Source: Bin87 sp965220265 (GTDB lineage Bacteria > Chloroflexota > Dehalococcoidia > Lucifugimonadales > UBA3495). From it: 64,000 bases of DNA. The position numbers and the translations under genes are program-made. The DNA is taken from the NCBI GenBank assembly GCA_965220265.1, contig CBDCPM010000004.1, positions 992,001 to 1,056,000 of the forward strand, in the 5' to 3' direction. Each line of letters begins with the position of its first letter. The first letter of the stretch is position 1. The notes under the pieces were generated by a model, which did not search any database, was not told where the DNA came from, and saw only the letters and a program-made list of their open reading frames with translations. Below, one piece after another: positions 8,099 to 16,898 of the stretch.

Positions 8099-9709
8099 AT
8101 GACCAAGGGGCGAAGGATGATTGCAGTACTAGGCGGCATCCTGGGCGGCGTCGGGCTGCTGTTCTTCGGGATGTGGCTCCTCTCGGAAAACCTCAAGACG
8201 GTGGTGGGGCCCCGCCTTCGAATGCTGGCCAGCCGACTGGCTGACAACCGCTTCGCCGCCTTCGGCTGGGGCACGCTGGCCGGCGCGATCACCCAGAGTT
8301 CGCCGGCGGTCACGTTCATCACCATCAGCATGCTGCGGTCGGGCCTGATCTCGACCAAGCAGGGCTACCCCATCGCCCTGGGCGCGCAGATGGGCGTGGG
8401 ACTAATCCTCTTCATAGTGACGGTAGACATCCGCGTGGCCGCGCTCTACGGCATCGGGATCGGCGGCCTGATCGTCACCCGACTGCAGCGGGGCAACTAC
8501 CGCGAGGCTGGCGCCATGCTGTTTGGCGTGGCCGCCCTGCTCTTCGGACTGGTGTTAATTAAGGAATCGGCCCACCCGTTGGCCGATCAAGCATGGTTCC
8601 AGGCCGGCCTGGAGCTCTCGGCCGGCTCGATCCTGCTGTCCTTCATCCTGGGCGCGCTGCTCACGTTCGTCGTGCAGGCGCTGGTGCCCGTGGTCGCCTT
8701 CGGCATAGGTCTGGCCGCGGCCGATCTGGTAGGAGTGGAACAGGTGCTGATGTACATCTACGGCTCCTACGTCGGCCTGGCCGTCAGCGTCATGGTGGTG
8801 TCGTCAGGCCTGCGCGGGACCGCCCGGCAATTGGGCATGTTCTGGGCGTGCCAGGTCTTCTTTTCCGCGGCCATCCTGGTGCTCCTTCTATATATAGAGG
8901 TGTACGCGGGGATCCCGCTGGTGACGGCGCTGGTGACCTGGCCCGACATCGGCCTGGGCCCGCAGATGGCACTGGCCGTCATCGTCTTCGGCATGCCCTC
9001 CCGCATGGTGGTACTGTCTGCGCCCGACTGGACCATGCGGTTGTTCGCCCGCATCTGGCCGGCCAGCGCCGAGGAGGAACGGTCGCGTCCCCAGTTCATC
9101 CATGACCAGGCAATCGACGACGTCACGACGGCCCTGGACCTGGCGCACCTGGAGCAGAAACGGGTGCTGGGCAGGTTCTCGGAATACCTGGAGCAGGCCC
9201 GCATGGGACTGCCCCTTGGGGCCGTTCGCCAGTCCACGCTGGAGATCAACGGCCGCATCGACGAATTCCTGACCGAGCTGGGACAGCGTAATCCCGGCCA
9301 GGACAGCGAACGCCGTAACGCGGTGCTGAGCCGCCAAAAGCTGATCACCTGGCTGGAGGAGCAGTTCTCCACCCTGCCCGACCTGCTGCGGGACCTGCCC
9401 GAGGACAACATGCTGGAGACCTTCCAGATCAGCGTGGTGGAGGGAACCGACGCGGCGCTGCTCATCTTCCTGGACGCGCTGGAAGAGGACGACGCCGACT
9501 CGTGGGAGTTCGTCGGGCAGGTGATGGGCGACCGCCGCAGCCTGATGCAGGACGTCCGCGCCCGCTACCTGGCCATGGCTCCCGAGGAGGACGACGGCCG
9601 CCACCGCATCATCGTAGAAGCCACCAACGCCGTGGAGAACATCTTCTTCCTGCTGGCGCAGCTGACGCGGGACTTTCAGGGGGAGCGACGGGAAGCGGCG
9701 GCAGCGTAG
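8099..9709 (+). CDS. Na/Pi cotransporter II-related protein with PhoU-like tail
   Basis: A 536-residue protein; ATG 8117, with GGGGCGAAGG before it, is an equally good start six codons in. The N-terminal half has about eight membrane segments and carries A-I-T-Q-S-S-P-A-V-T near residues 63-72, the Q-S-S motif of the Na/Pi cotransporter family. The C-terminal 200 residues are cytoplasmic and helical, like the PhoU-like domains of NptA/YjbB. It is expected to move phosphate with sodium across the inner membrane; direction is uncertain in bacterial relatives. No pho operon genes are adjacent. Confidence 0.85.
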   Translation: MTKGRRMIAVLGGILGGVGLLFFGMWLLSENLKTVVGPRLRMLASRLADNRFAAFGWGTLAGAITQSSPAVTFITISMLRSGLISTKQGYPIALGAQMGVGLILFIVTVDIRVAALYGIGIGGLIVTRLQRGNYREAGAMLFGVAALLFGLVLIKESAHPLADQAWFQAGLELSAGSILLSFILGALLTFVVQALVPVVAFGIGLAAADLVGVEQVLMYIYGSYVGLAVSVMVVSSGLRGTARQLGMFWACQVFFSAAILVLLLYIEVYAGIPLVTALVTWPDIGLGPQMALAVIVFGMPSRMVVLSAPDWTMRLFARIWPASAEEERSRPQFIHDQAIDDVTTALDLAHLEQKRVLGRFSEYLEQARMGLPLGAVRQSTLEINGRIDEFLTELGQRNPGQDSERRNAVLSRQKLITWLEEQFSTLPDLLRDLPEDNMLETFQISVVEGTDAALLIFLDALEEDDADSWEFVGQVMGDRRSLMQDVRARYLAMAPEEDDGRHRIIVEATNAVENIFFLLAQLTRDFQGERREAAAA

Positions 9710-9860
9710 CTGGTCGACGCAGAGCCGCAAAGCGTTTCAGAAAAGCACACGGTCACATCGACGACCCCTTTGCTCCGGAACATCAGCCCCGTGTGGTCCG
9801 GTCCCGCAGTTCATCCGGCAATTTCATTGGTCGTTCTAGATGCTCCAAGAATGGCTCAAC

Positions 9861-10982
9861 CTATTCGGCAATGCGTCCCCACATGGTTTGGTACTCGACA
9901 TCGGTCACAGGCTCGTCAGGGCCCTTGGCTATCTCAGCCAAATATTCGTCAACTGCCGAAACTATGATCCTAGATAGCTCTTTCAAGTCGGCAGTGGTTT
10001 TGGCTCTCCGGAGTACTTGCTCGATTGCCCCTTCAAATGCCCCCGTTTCCGTCCCGTAATAGTCAGGCTCGCTTTCCGCCTCCTTCAGGAGGGCGGAGTC
10101 CAACTCAATCGACAAATCGAGTTCTTGCCTATGGGTTGGGTCGAACGCGTACTGATCCTCGAAATAGTCGCCTGTATACTGCTCAGACAGGCGAATGACA
10201 CTCCTGAGTATTCCAAAGATCTCGACGTACGCCATCAACTCACGGGTGACCGGATCGCCCTTTACATGGACACAGTTAATTGGCATCCCTGCCTCACGGT
10301 TCCTCACGAGGTCCCTGCTGTAATATGGGAAGAAACATCTCAATTCAGCATCGCCAGTTAGATAAGCCAACGCGATTTCGGCGCTCCCAGGGTCCCGTCC
10401 GGCACGAAAAATCAGAGCCAAGGCGGATTTCACCAGCGATCTATATTCCTCAGGTCCCCAATCTCCCATCTCAAGTTCGATGAGTTCGTCGATGTATCTG
10501 ACGTCAGTAGTTGCGTTTGCCAGCGTTGATTCTATGTCGATACCTGAATCGTGCCGGTCGTTGTGCTTTTGGATTATCTGGCGCAGTTCTTCAAGGGACC
10601 GTGCCGCTACGCTCCCTCCGTTGGCGAGGTGGTCGGGAAGAACGGGATGCGCCAACTCTATGCGATTGCCGGGCAGTCGCCTAATGGGCGTGCCGTCAGT
10701 TAAGTGCCTGACACGGTGGTCCCGAGGCAACGGCTCTTGTCTCTTAATCTCAAGGAGCATGATCCAGCCTTTAAGGCTGTTCGAAAGTGCCGCATCGCAG
10801 GCGTAACCCGCTTGGCTGTTACATGTCAGGCAGATGAAACCTGTGACGGTTTTCCATCCACCGAGCGCTTTGTGGATGATATGCTCGGCTGACCGACTGT
10901 CTCCGTCTGCAGGACCTCCACACAAAACGCACGCAATCGTAGTCGCCCTTGAGTTATTACCAATACGAGGTTGACCGTTCAT
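9861..10982 (-). CDS. HNH endonuclease-domain protein
   Basis: About 373 residues from ATG 10982, chosen because GGGAGTTGGAG directly precedes it; the frame is open 23 codons further upstream. The N-terminal domain reads C-V-L-C-G-G...S-A-E-H-I-I-H-K-A-L-G-G...C-L-T-C-N-S, a zinc-bound HNH_5-type motif with the E-H-I-x-x-x-A-L-G-G core. The remaining ~300 residues are helical and unassigned. It may be a defence, mobile-element or repair nuclease. It stands alone between the transporter and a miniature element. Confidence 0.75.
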   Translation of the reverse strand: MNGQPRIGNNSRATTIACVLCGGPADGDSRSAEHIIHKALGGWKTVTGFICLTCNSQAGYACDAALSNSLKGWIMLLEIKRQEPLPRDHRVRHLTDGTPIRRLPGNRIELAHPVLPDHLANGGSVAARSLEELRQIIQKHNDRHDSGIDIESTLANATTDVRYIDELIELEMGDWGPEEYRSLVKSALALIFRAGRDPGSAEIALAYLTGDAELRCFFPYYSRDLVRNREAGMPINCVHVKGDPVTRELMAYVEIFGILRSVIRLSEQYTGDYFEDQYAFDPTHRQELDLSIELDSALLKEAESEPDYYGTETGAFEGAIEQVLRRAKTTADLKELSRIIVSAVDEYLAEIAKGPDEPVTDVEYQTMWGRIAE

Positions 10983-11283
10983 CACTCCAACTCCCAAACA
11001 AGATTGGGACACCGAGCTTGTCCATCTCTGGCTGTTGGCCGTCCAGACCATAAACGTCGTCGGTTGCAGCCCCTCAATTCGCTAGCAGCCTGTCCGAGTA
11101 TTAAGCACGCGTGACGACTGCCGTTTCTAAACTGCTAATCTTGCACCAAAACGTCCATGATATTAGTCACAATACAGCGTGTTGTTAGTTTTGATGACGA
11201 TATTCGCTTAGAACATTGTTTCTCGGACAGGCTGCTAGAATGTACACCATACGATAATCATCGCAAGATAATGGGGAGAAGCC
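10983..11283. other. Intergenic region carrying a miniature element
   Basis: This gap of 301 bases contains a 157-bp inverted-repeat element at 11082-11238 and no supported gene. Confidence 0.6.
11082..11238. mobile_element. Miniature inverted-repeat transposable element (MITE), about 149 bp plus CTAG duplications
   Basis: CTAGCAGCCTGTCCGAG (11082-11098) and CTCGGACAGGCTGCTAG (11222-11238) are perfect 17-base inverted repeats. The outer CTAG is best read as a target duplication, leaving 13-bp termini. The 123-base interior is AT-rich and has no coding capacity. A CTAG duplication is also seen at the IS5-family insertion at 22.6 kb, but the terminal sequences differ, so this is not a simple deletion of that element. 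Confidence 0.75.
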
Positions 11284-11502
11284 ATGGGCGTTTACCAAGC
11301 GCAGCTCGAACAGGACGCAGACGGTCGATGGAGTTCGTGGATTGACGAACTGCCCGGCTGCGCCGCTTGGGGCCATTCCCGTGCTGAGGCCTTGGCCGCC
11401 CTCCGCCATGCCGTCGTCGCTTACGTCGACGATATGATCGAGGCGGGCGAAATGGCCCTGACCGACGCGGTGGCTGTGCGGAATCCGTCAGCAGGTGAAT
11501 GA
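11284..11502 (+). CDS. HicB-like antitoxin-fold protein (solitary)
   Basis: A 72-residue protein. Y-x-A-x-L-E-Q-D-x-D-G-R-W...D-E-L-P-G-C-A-A-W-G-x-S-x-x-E-A-L is the RNase H-like HicB domain pattern. HicB normally neutralises the HicA mRNA interferase, but no HicA gene is found on either side, and the C-terminus lacks an obvious DNA-binding extension. The MITE ends only 45 bases upstream and may supply or disturb the promoter. Confidence 0.75.
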   Translation: MGVYQAQLEQDADGRWSSWIDELPGCAAWGHSRAEALAALRHAVVAYVDDMIEAGEMALTDAVAVRNPSAGE

Positions 11503-11558
11503 GTTGGTTTCGGCAAACCGGCCATCCACGCTGTAGCCTGCCCACTTTCCTTTCCGGA

Positions 11559-11588
11559 TTGAGTGCTTGACCACGGCTGCGTTATCAT
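11559..11588 (+). promoter_or_regulatory. Candidate promoter for PaREP1 copy 2
   Basis: TTGAGT, an 18-base spacer, then TATCAT. The surrounding CGGCTGCGTTATCATCGGGTCA closely matches the tRNA-Gly promoter region at 12078-12099. Confidence 0.4.
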
Positions 11589-11654
11589 CGGGTCACAGGT
11601 TTTCCGCGCCGCCATCGGCGCCAGCCATCCACCAACTTGCAGGTGAGTAACCCC

Positions 11655-12011
11655 ATGGCCAGCCAGAAGTACCAGAGAGACAGCCGGCGCCTGTTGGTCC
11701 AGGCCCGCGGCGAGCTGGCCCAGGGAGACCTCCGCCAAGCCTCGGAGAAAGGCTGGGGCGCTGCGGCGCTGATGATGAAGGCCATCGCGGAACAGCGCGG
11801 GTGGGAGCACGAGAGGCACCGGCATCTGACGCGGGCAGCCAGCCATCTCAGGGCCCTCACCGGCGACGGCGACGTCATGGACCACTTCGGGAGGGCGAAC
11901 CTGCTCCATGAGAACTACTACGAGGACACCTTTTCCCAAGCGGACGTCGCAGAAGGGCTGGACCGAGTTGAGCTCCTCCTGGAAAAGCTGGAGCCCCTGC
12001 TGGACCCATAG
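11655..12011 (+). CDS. PaREP1/HEPN-like family protein, copy 2
   Basis: About 118 residues from ATG 11655, with AGGTGAG upstream; an in-frame ATG lies six codons earlier. It shares with the protein at 2925 the order G-D-L-R-x-A-S-E-K-G-W-G-A-A-A, R-G-W-E-H-x-R-H, H-E-N-Y-Y-E-D and a terminal L-x-K-L-E-P-L helix. It is a compact helical, probably RNA-related domain with no partner nucleotidyltransferase nearby. The two copies differ enough to be old paralogues. Confidence 0.75.
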   Translation: MASQKYQRDSRRLLVQARGELAQGDLRQASEKGWGAAALMMKAIAEQRGWEHERHRHLTRAASHLRALTGDGDVMDHFGRANLLHENYYEDTFSQADVAEGLDRVELLLEKLEPLLDP

Positions 12012-12061
12012 CATTGGTGGTTTCCCCGTATACGCGAAGATAGACCTCTCGCTTTCGGTGA

Positions 12062-12091
12062 TTGAGCCGCCTCCTCCGGCTGTGCTATCAT
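12062..12091 (+). promoter_or_regulatory. Promoter of tRNA-Gly
   Basis: TTGAGC, 18 bases, TATCAT with an extended TGC before the -10. The tRNA starts 33 bases downstream. Confidence 0.5.
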
Positions 12092-12123
12092 CCGGTCAAT
12101 CATCTGCTACCTGTACTCTCCGC

Positions 12124-12198
12124 GCGGGCGTAACTCAGTGGTAGAGTGTTTGCTTCCCAAGCAAAAAGTCGTGGGTTCGAATCCCATCGCCCGCTCCA
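12124..12198 (+). tRNA. tRNA-Gly (anticodon CCC)
   Basis: The acceptor stem GCGGGCG pairs with CGCCCGC and is followed by an encoded TCCA end. The D arm ACTC...GAGT, anticodon stem TTTGC/GCAAA with loop TTCCCAA (anticodon CCC, reading GGG), and T arm GTGGG-TTCGAAT-CCCAT are all intact. Confidence 0.97.
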
Positions 12199-12291
12199 TA
12201 TCCGCTCATACTCTAATAGTAACCACCGTCAGGGGCGTAACCGACCGCAGGACATCGCTCCGCCCGCCGAGCCCAGAGGATTAGCCATACC

Positions 12292-13089
12292 ATGACCACT
12301 GCAACCCAACCCTGGACTTCCAGCATCACCGAGGTATCCGGCTCCCATGTCGAGGTCGTCACGGGAGGCTCCGGCAACCCGCTGGTTATCCTGCACGACG
12401 AGCTGGGACATCCCGGCTGGCTCCGCTACCACGAGACCCTGGCCCAGAACCACACCCTGCACATACCGTCCCATCCCGGCTTCGGAGCATCCGACCAACT
12501 GGACTGGTCCATGAAGATGCACGACATGGCCATCTGGTACCTGGGCGCGTTCGACAAGCTGGGGCTGGAGGGAGCCGACCTGATGGGCTTCTCCCTGGGC
12601 GGCTGGCTGGCCGCCGAGCTGGCCACCATGTGTCCGCAGCAGTTCCGCCGCCTCATTCTGGTGGGCGCCGGCGGCATCCGCCCGCCGGAAGGACAGATCT
12701 ACGACATTTTCGAAGTCACTCCGCCTCTGTACATCCGCGACTCGTTGCTGGACCCGGACGGCACGCCCGAGTACCGCGACATCTGTCCCGCCGAGCCGGA
12801 GGAGGATATCCTTGAGCGGTGGGAGCGCGCCATGGAGGGGACCTGCCGGGTCTCGTGGCGACCGTACATGCACGACCCTGGCCTGGTCCACCAGGTATAC
12901 CGGCTGGAGCGCGTACCGACGCTTCTCATCTGGGGTCAGCAGGACGCCATCGTCCCGGTCGGCGCCGGCCAGGAGTACCATCGCCGCATCCCCGGCAGCC
13001 GCCTCGAGATCATCGAGAACTGCGGCCACCACCCCGAACTCGAAGCCACTGACCGGTTTGTGGAACTGGTGGAGGGCTTCCTGGGCTAG
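12292..13089 (+). CDS. Alpha/beta hydrolase
   Basis: A 265-residue protein, standard length. The nucleophile elbow G-F-S-L-G-G-W lies near residues 99-105, the acid in W-G-Q-Q-D-A-I-V-P near 216, and the histidine in C-G-H-H-P-E-L-E near 246, so the Ser-Asp-His triad is complete. An early L-H-D-E-L-G-H-P-G segment supplies the oxyanion region. It resembles C-C or ester hydrolases of aromatic-degradation pathways; the substrate is unknown. It stands alone after the tRNA. Confidence 0.85.
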   Translation: MTTATQPWTSSITEVSGSHVEVVTGGSGNPLVILHDELGHPGWLRYHETLAQNHTLHIPSHPGFGASDQLDWSMKMHDMAIWYLGAFDKLGLEGADLMGFSLGGWLAAELATMCPQQFRRLILVGAGGIRPPEGQIYDIFEVTPPLYIRDSLLDPDGTPEYRDICPAEPEEDILERWERAMEGTCRVSWRPYMHDPGLVHQVYRLERVPTLLIWGQQDAIVPVGAGQEYHRRIPGSRLEIIENCGHHPELEATDRFVELVEGFLG

Positions 13090-13402
13090 ACCGCAAGCCC
13101 AAAATCCTGCCAAGCAGCCGCGAGGGGTGCATCCACAATATGCGCCCCTTTCGCGTCGCAGTCTCCCCGGCCACAAACTGTGCAAGCCAGACCCAGAAAA
13201 CAAATATTGCTGGCACTCCGGCATCTCCAGTTTGTAATAGGGTTTGGAAGAGCCTCCGCATCCATAACTTGTGATCCGTGCCTAAACCATCAGAAATGGT
13301 CGATTATCTGAAGATTGCCTGAGTTGCTTATTGTCGCGCAACGTGTTAGCATATTTGGCGAAACAATGAACAGAACCAAAATGGAAGGGTAAGCAACCTG
13401 TA
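13090..13402. other. Intergenic region before rpsO
   Basis: No gene is seen in these 313 bases. The right part holds the candidate rpsO promoter. Confidence 0.5.
13324..13352 (+). promoter_or_regulatory. Candidate rpsO promoter
   Basis: TTGCTT, 17 bases, TAGCAT: moderate sigma-70 agreement, 51 bases before the rpsO start. Confidence 0.35.
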
Positions 13403-13669
13403 ATGTTGGACGCCGACGTTAAGCAAGGAATCATCGCGGAGTATCGATCACACGAGTCAGACACTGGCTCAACCGAGCTACAGGTCGCCATGATCACGGA
13501 GCGCATCCGGCAGGTGACCGACCATCTCCGCACTCACCGCAAGGACGTACACTCCCGACGGGGCTTGGTAACCATGGTCTCCAAGCGTCGCCGGCTTCTG
13601 AATTACCTCAGCCGCGAAGACGTGGGCCGTTATCAGCGGCTGATCGCCCGGCTGGGTTTACGTCGTTAG
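13403..13669 (+). CDS. rpsO: 30S ribosomal protein S15
   Basis: An 88-residue protein, the normal S15 length. It has the expected H-x-x-D-T-G-S-T-E-L-Q-V-A and T-x-R-I-x-x-V-T-x-H-L...H-x-x-D-x-x-S-R-R-G-L motifs, plus R-R-R-L-L-N-Y-L and R-Y-x-x-L-I-x-x-L-G-L-R-R at the end. It binds the central domain of 16S rRNA early in 30S assembly. As in many bacteria it is followed by pnp; here about 390 bases separate them, and a 7-bp hairpin lies just after the stop. Confidence 0.98.
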   Translation: MLDADVKQGIIAEYRSHESDTGSTELQVAMITERIRQVTDHLRTHRKDVHSRRGLVTMVSKRRRLLNYLSREDVGRYQRLIARLGLRR

Positions 13670-14060
13670 TCCGGCTTCTTCAAGCCGGGATTCGGTCCAT
13701 GCACGCGCAGAAGCGGCCGGCCGGAACCCGCATCCGGTGGCTTTGCAGGCGTTAAACGGCTCCTCACGCCGCGAGCGTTCGCGCCCGGACGAATCGGCCA
13801 GGTCACCCATCCCAAGGTTTGCCAATCTCCCCCTATCCGCAATCCCACTGCCCAGCGTGAAACGCGAGATTACCAGGACCGTCAACAGCTCGCCAATGCG
13901 CTTGGCCACTGTGGGTTGTGCAACCTCCTGACGAAAACAGGGCGCGTCAAACTACGCTGGAAAATATTTGCAATAAAACTCACTTGAAAACCGGCCTATA
14001 CTCACACGTAGCAGGTTGGTAGCAACACCGTCGCAAGAAGAGGTAGAGAGTACTGCTGTT
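13670..14060. other. rpsO-pnp spacer with hairpin and candidate pnp promoter
   Basis: A CCGGCTT-CTTC-AAGCCGG hairpin lies at 13671-13688 directly after rpsO. It has no T-run and could be an RNase or attenuation site. A -10-like TATACT at 13997-14002 lies before pnp, without a clear -35. No gene is supported in the middle. Confidence 0.4.
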
Positions 14061-16694
14061 ATGACCACCATTGACGCCCCCCAAGAATTGATGAACCCCT
14101 TTGCCGTCGCCGGTGATATCGGCGGGCATCCGATAACGCTGGAGACCGGTCGGCTGGCCCAGCAGGCGCACGGCGCCGTAACCGTCACCTGCGGAGAGAC
14201 CATTCTGTTGGCCACCGCGGTAATGTCCGATCAGGCCCGCGAAAATATCGACTTTCTGCCTCTTACCGTGGAGTTTGAAGAGCGCCTCTACGCCGTCGGC
14301 AAAATACCCGGCAGCTTCTTCCGACGTGAAGGGCGCCCCGGCACCGAGGCCATCCTGTCGGCCCGCCTGACCGACCGCAGCATCCGCCCGCTGTTCCCCA
14401 AGGGCTTGCACAACGAGGTGCAGGTCATCATCACCGTCCTTTCGGTTGACGAAGAACATCCGCCGGAAACTCTGGGAATGGTCGGCGTGTCCGCTGCCCT
14501 GTCCCTCAGCCAAATTCCCTTCGACGGGCCCATTGGCGCGTGCCGCGTTACCTGGGACGGCAGCGACTACCGGATCAACGCCAGCTACCAGCACAGCAAC
14601 TCCGCTCAGCTCAACATGATCGTGGCCAGCAACCGCGACGCGATCATGATGGTCGAGTCCGGCTCCGTGGAGGTGTCCGAAGAGGTAATCCTCGAGGGCA
14701 TCCGGCTGGCCCACGAGAACAACGTGCAGATCATCGAACTCATTGACCGGCTGGTGGCCGAGCGCGGCTCTCCAAAGACCGAAATTCACTTCGACTATTC
14801 CGCCACCGACGAACGCCAGTCGAAGGTCGACGCCCTGGTGAACGGCCGCATCTCCGAGGTCCTGGAGCGCAACTCGTTCAAGAGTGAGCGCGACTCCAGC
14901 CTGGACGCCGTCGAGACCGAAATCGCCGCACAGCTGGCCGACGACTATTCCAGCAGGGACATCGCCGAAGCTTTCAAGAACCTGGTGAAGAAGGAAGTAC
15001 GCGGCCGCATCCTCAGTCAGAATGTCCGACCGGATGGCCGCAAGACCGACGAAATTCGCCCCATCACCTGCAGCGTGGGCGAACTTCCCAGGACCCACGG
15101 AAGCGCCCTGTTCACCCGCGGCCAGACCCAGGTGCTCTCCATTGCCACCTTGGCCTCCCTGTCGATGAAGCAGACCCTGGACACTGTGGGGCCCGAGAAC
15201 ACCAAGCGGTTCATGCACCACTACAACTTCCCTCCCTACAGCGTCGGAGAAGCCCGACGGGTGGGTTCCCCGGGACGGCGTGAGATTGGTCACGGCGCCC
15301 TGGCCGAACGGGCAATCCTGGCCGCCATGCCGTCGGAAGCGGATTTCCCCTATGCTCTCCGCGTGGTCAGCGAAGTCCTGGCTTCCAACGGCTCCACCTC
15401 CATGGGCAGCGTTTGCGGCTCGTCCATGGCCCTCATGGACGCCGGTGTTCCCCTGCGGGCTCCCGTGGCCGGAATCGCCATGGGCCTGATCACCGACGCC
15501 GATAGCGACCGCTACTCCATCCTCAGCGACATCCAGGGCATCGAGGACTTCCTCGGCGACATGGACTTCAAGGTCGCCGGCACCGAGAAGGGCATCAACG
15601 CCCTGCAGATGGACGTGAAGATCGACGGTCTGACCCAGGAATTGCTCAGCGAAGCGCTGGAGCAGGCCCGCGTCGGCCGCCTCCACATCCTGGACCGCAT
15701 GTCCGAGGCCATATCGGAGCCGCGGGCCCAGATGAGCCGGTACGCCCCCAAGCTGATCCGCATGCAGATCCCCGTCGAGAAGATCGGCGCCCTCATCGGC
15801 CCTGGCGGACGCGTCATCCGCGCCATCCAGGAGGAGACAGGCTGTGGCATTGATGTGTCCGATGACGGCGGTGTCGTCATCTCCTCAAGCGACCAGACGA
15901 TGATCGAACTAGCCCGCAGCCGGGTCGACGGCCTGACCCGTGACCCCGAGGTGGGCGACATCATCACCGGCAAGATCACCCGCACCACCAACTTCGGCGT
16001 TTTCGTCGAGCTAACCCCCGGCGGCAAAGACGGGCTGGTGCGCAACGAAGACCTGGGCGACCTTGCCCACGAGAACGTGGACATCGGCCAGGAAATCACC
16101 GTGATGATCCACGAGATCGACCACATGGGTCGCATCAACCTGTCGCGCCGCGCCCTGATGGGCGATACCGAGCCTCCCACTCCACGCCCGGAACGGGGCG
16201 GGTTTGACGACCGCGGACCGCGCGGCGGCTTCGGCGGCGGTGGTGGTGGTGGAGACCGCGGCGGACGCGGTGGCTTCGGCAGTGGCGGCGGTGGCGGCGG
16301 TGGAGACCGCGGCGGACGCGGTGGCTACAGCGGTGGCGGCGGTGGAGACCGCGGCGGACGCGGTGGCGGCGGTGGTGGAGACCGCGGCGGACGCGGTGGC
16401 TTCGGCGGTGGCGGCGGTGGAGACCGCGGCGGACGCGGTGGCTTCGGTGGCGGCGGACGTGGCGGCGATCGTTCCGGACCGGGACGTGGCCCCGGTGGTG
16501 ATCGCGACCGTGGACCCAGCCGTGGCGGCGGCGGTGGCAATGGCGGCCCGAATCGCAATCGCGACCGCGGCACCATGCTGGGAAGCGAACCCAATGACCG
16601 CGGACCGGGCCCACGCCGCAGCACGGGTCGCCCACCCGGCGGAGGAAACCCGTCGGATCGCCGGTTCCTGGGAGGCGGCGGCGCGCGGCGCTAG
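14061..16694 (+). CDS. pnp: Polyribonucleotide nucleotidyltransferase (PNPase) with RGG-rich tail
   Basis: About 877 residues from ATG 14061; a TTG 45 bases earlier is in frame. Two RNase PH domains flank a helical linker; the catalytic region of the second reads I-E-D-F-L-G-D-M-D-F-K-V-A-G-T near residue 500. A KH domain has I-G-P-G-G-R near 579-584 and an S1 domain spans about 632-697. These give 3'-5' phosphorolysis of RNA in the degradosome. Typical PNPases end near residue 700-710; here about 160 extra residues of Gly/Arg repeats (G-G-D-R-G-G-R-G-G-F units) follow. A terminator lies downstream. Confidence 0.97.
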   Translation: MTTIDAPQELMNPFAVAGDIGGHPITLETGRLAQQAHGAVTVTCGETILLATAVMSDQARENIDFLPLTVEFEERLYAVGKIPGSFFRREGRPGTEAILSARLTDRSIRPLFPKGLHNEVQVIITVLSVDEEHPPETLGMVGVSAALSLSQIPFDGPIGACRVTWDGSDYRINASYQHSNSAQLNMIVASNRDAIMMVESGSVEVSEEVILEGIRLAHENNVQIIELIDRLVAERGSPKTEIHFDYSATDERQSKVDALVNGRISEVLERNSFKSERDSSLDAVETEIAAQLADDYSSRDIAEAFKNLVKKEVRGRILSQNVRPDGRKTDEIRPITCSVGELPRTHGSALFTRGQTQVLSIATLASLSMKQTLDTVGPENTKRFMHHYNFPPYSVGEARRVGSPGRREIGHGALAERAILAAMPSEADFPYALRVVSEVLASNGSTSMGSVCGSSMALMDAGVPLRAPVAGIAMGLITDADSDRYSILSDIQGIEDFLGDMDFKVAGTEKGINALQMDVKIDGLTQELLSEALEQARVGRLHILDRMSEAISEPRAQMSRYAPKLIRMQIPVEKIGALIGPGGRVIRAIQEETGCGIDVSDDGGVVISSSDQTMIELARSRVDGLTRDPEVGDIITGKITRTTNFGVFVELTPGGKDGLVRNEDLGDLAHENVDIGQEITVMIHEIDHMGRINLSRRALMGDTEPPTPRPERGGFDDRGPRGGFGGGGGGGDRGGRGGFGSGGGGGGGDRGGRGGYSGGGGGDRGGRGGGGGGDRGGRGGFGGGGGGDRGGRGGFGGGGRGGDRSGPGRGPGGDRDRGPSRGGGGGNGGPNRNRDRGTMLGSEPNDRGPGPRRSTGRPPGGGNPSDRRFLGGGGARR

Positions 16695-16724
16695 TCCGAC
16701 TTCTGAAACGCACATTGGCGCGAT

Positions 16725-16756
16725 GAGGGGCGGGTTTCGTACCTGCCCCTCGTTTT
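16725..16756 (+). terminator. Rho-independent terminator of pnp
   Basis: GAGGGGCGGG and CCTGCCCCTC pair with one mismatch around a seven-base loop, then G and TTTT. Confidence 0.75.
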
Positions 16757-16898
16757 ATGTCACGCCGACCCGTAGTATTCGGGCAGGCGGTCGGTGACAG
16801 CTCCGCGACCTGTTGGGAGGCTATGTTATCCTGTATTTGGTGCTGCATTATGCCGGCACAATACGTCCTGTTGCTACGAGGGATCGGGAGGCGATGAC

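Noticed and set aside
13980..15686. A 568-codon open frame antisense to pnp, and similar long antisense frames over the terminase (5142-6353), portal (6720-7994) and ccmF (40127-41770) genes
   Set aside because: High-GC codon use leaves complementary frames free of stops. The proteins are His/Gly/Val/Arg-rich shadows with no motifs, and the sense genes are certain.
16135..16848. His/Arg-rich and Ala/Thr-rich frames opposite or beside the pnp tail
   Set aside because: They are readings of the Gly/Arg repeat in the wrong frame or strand.
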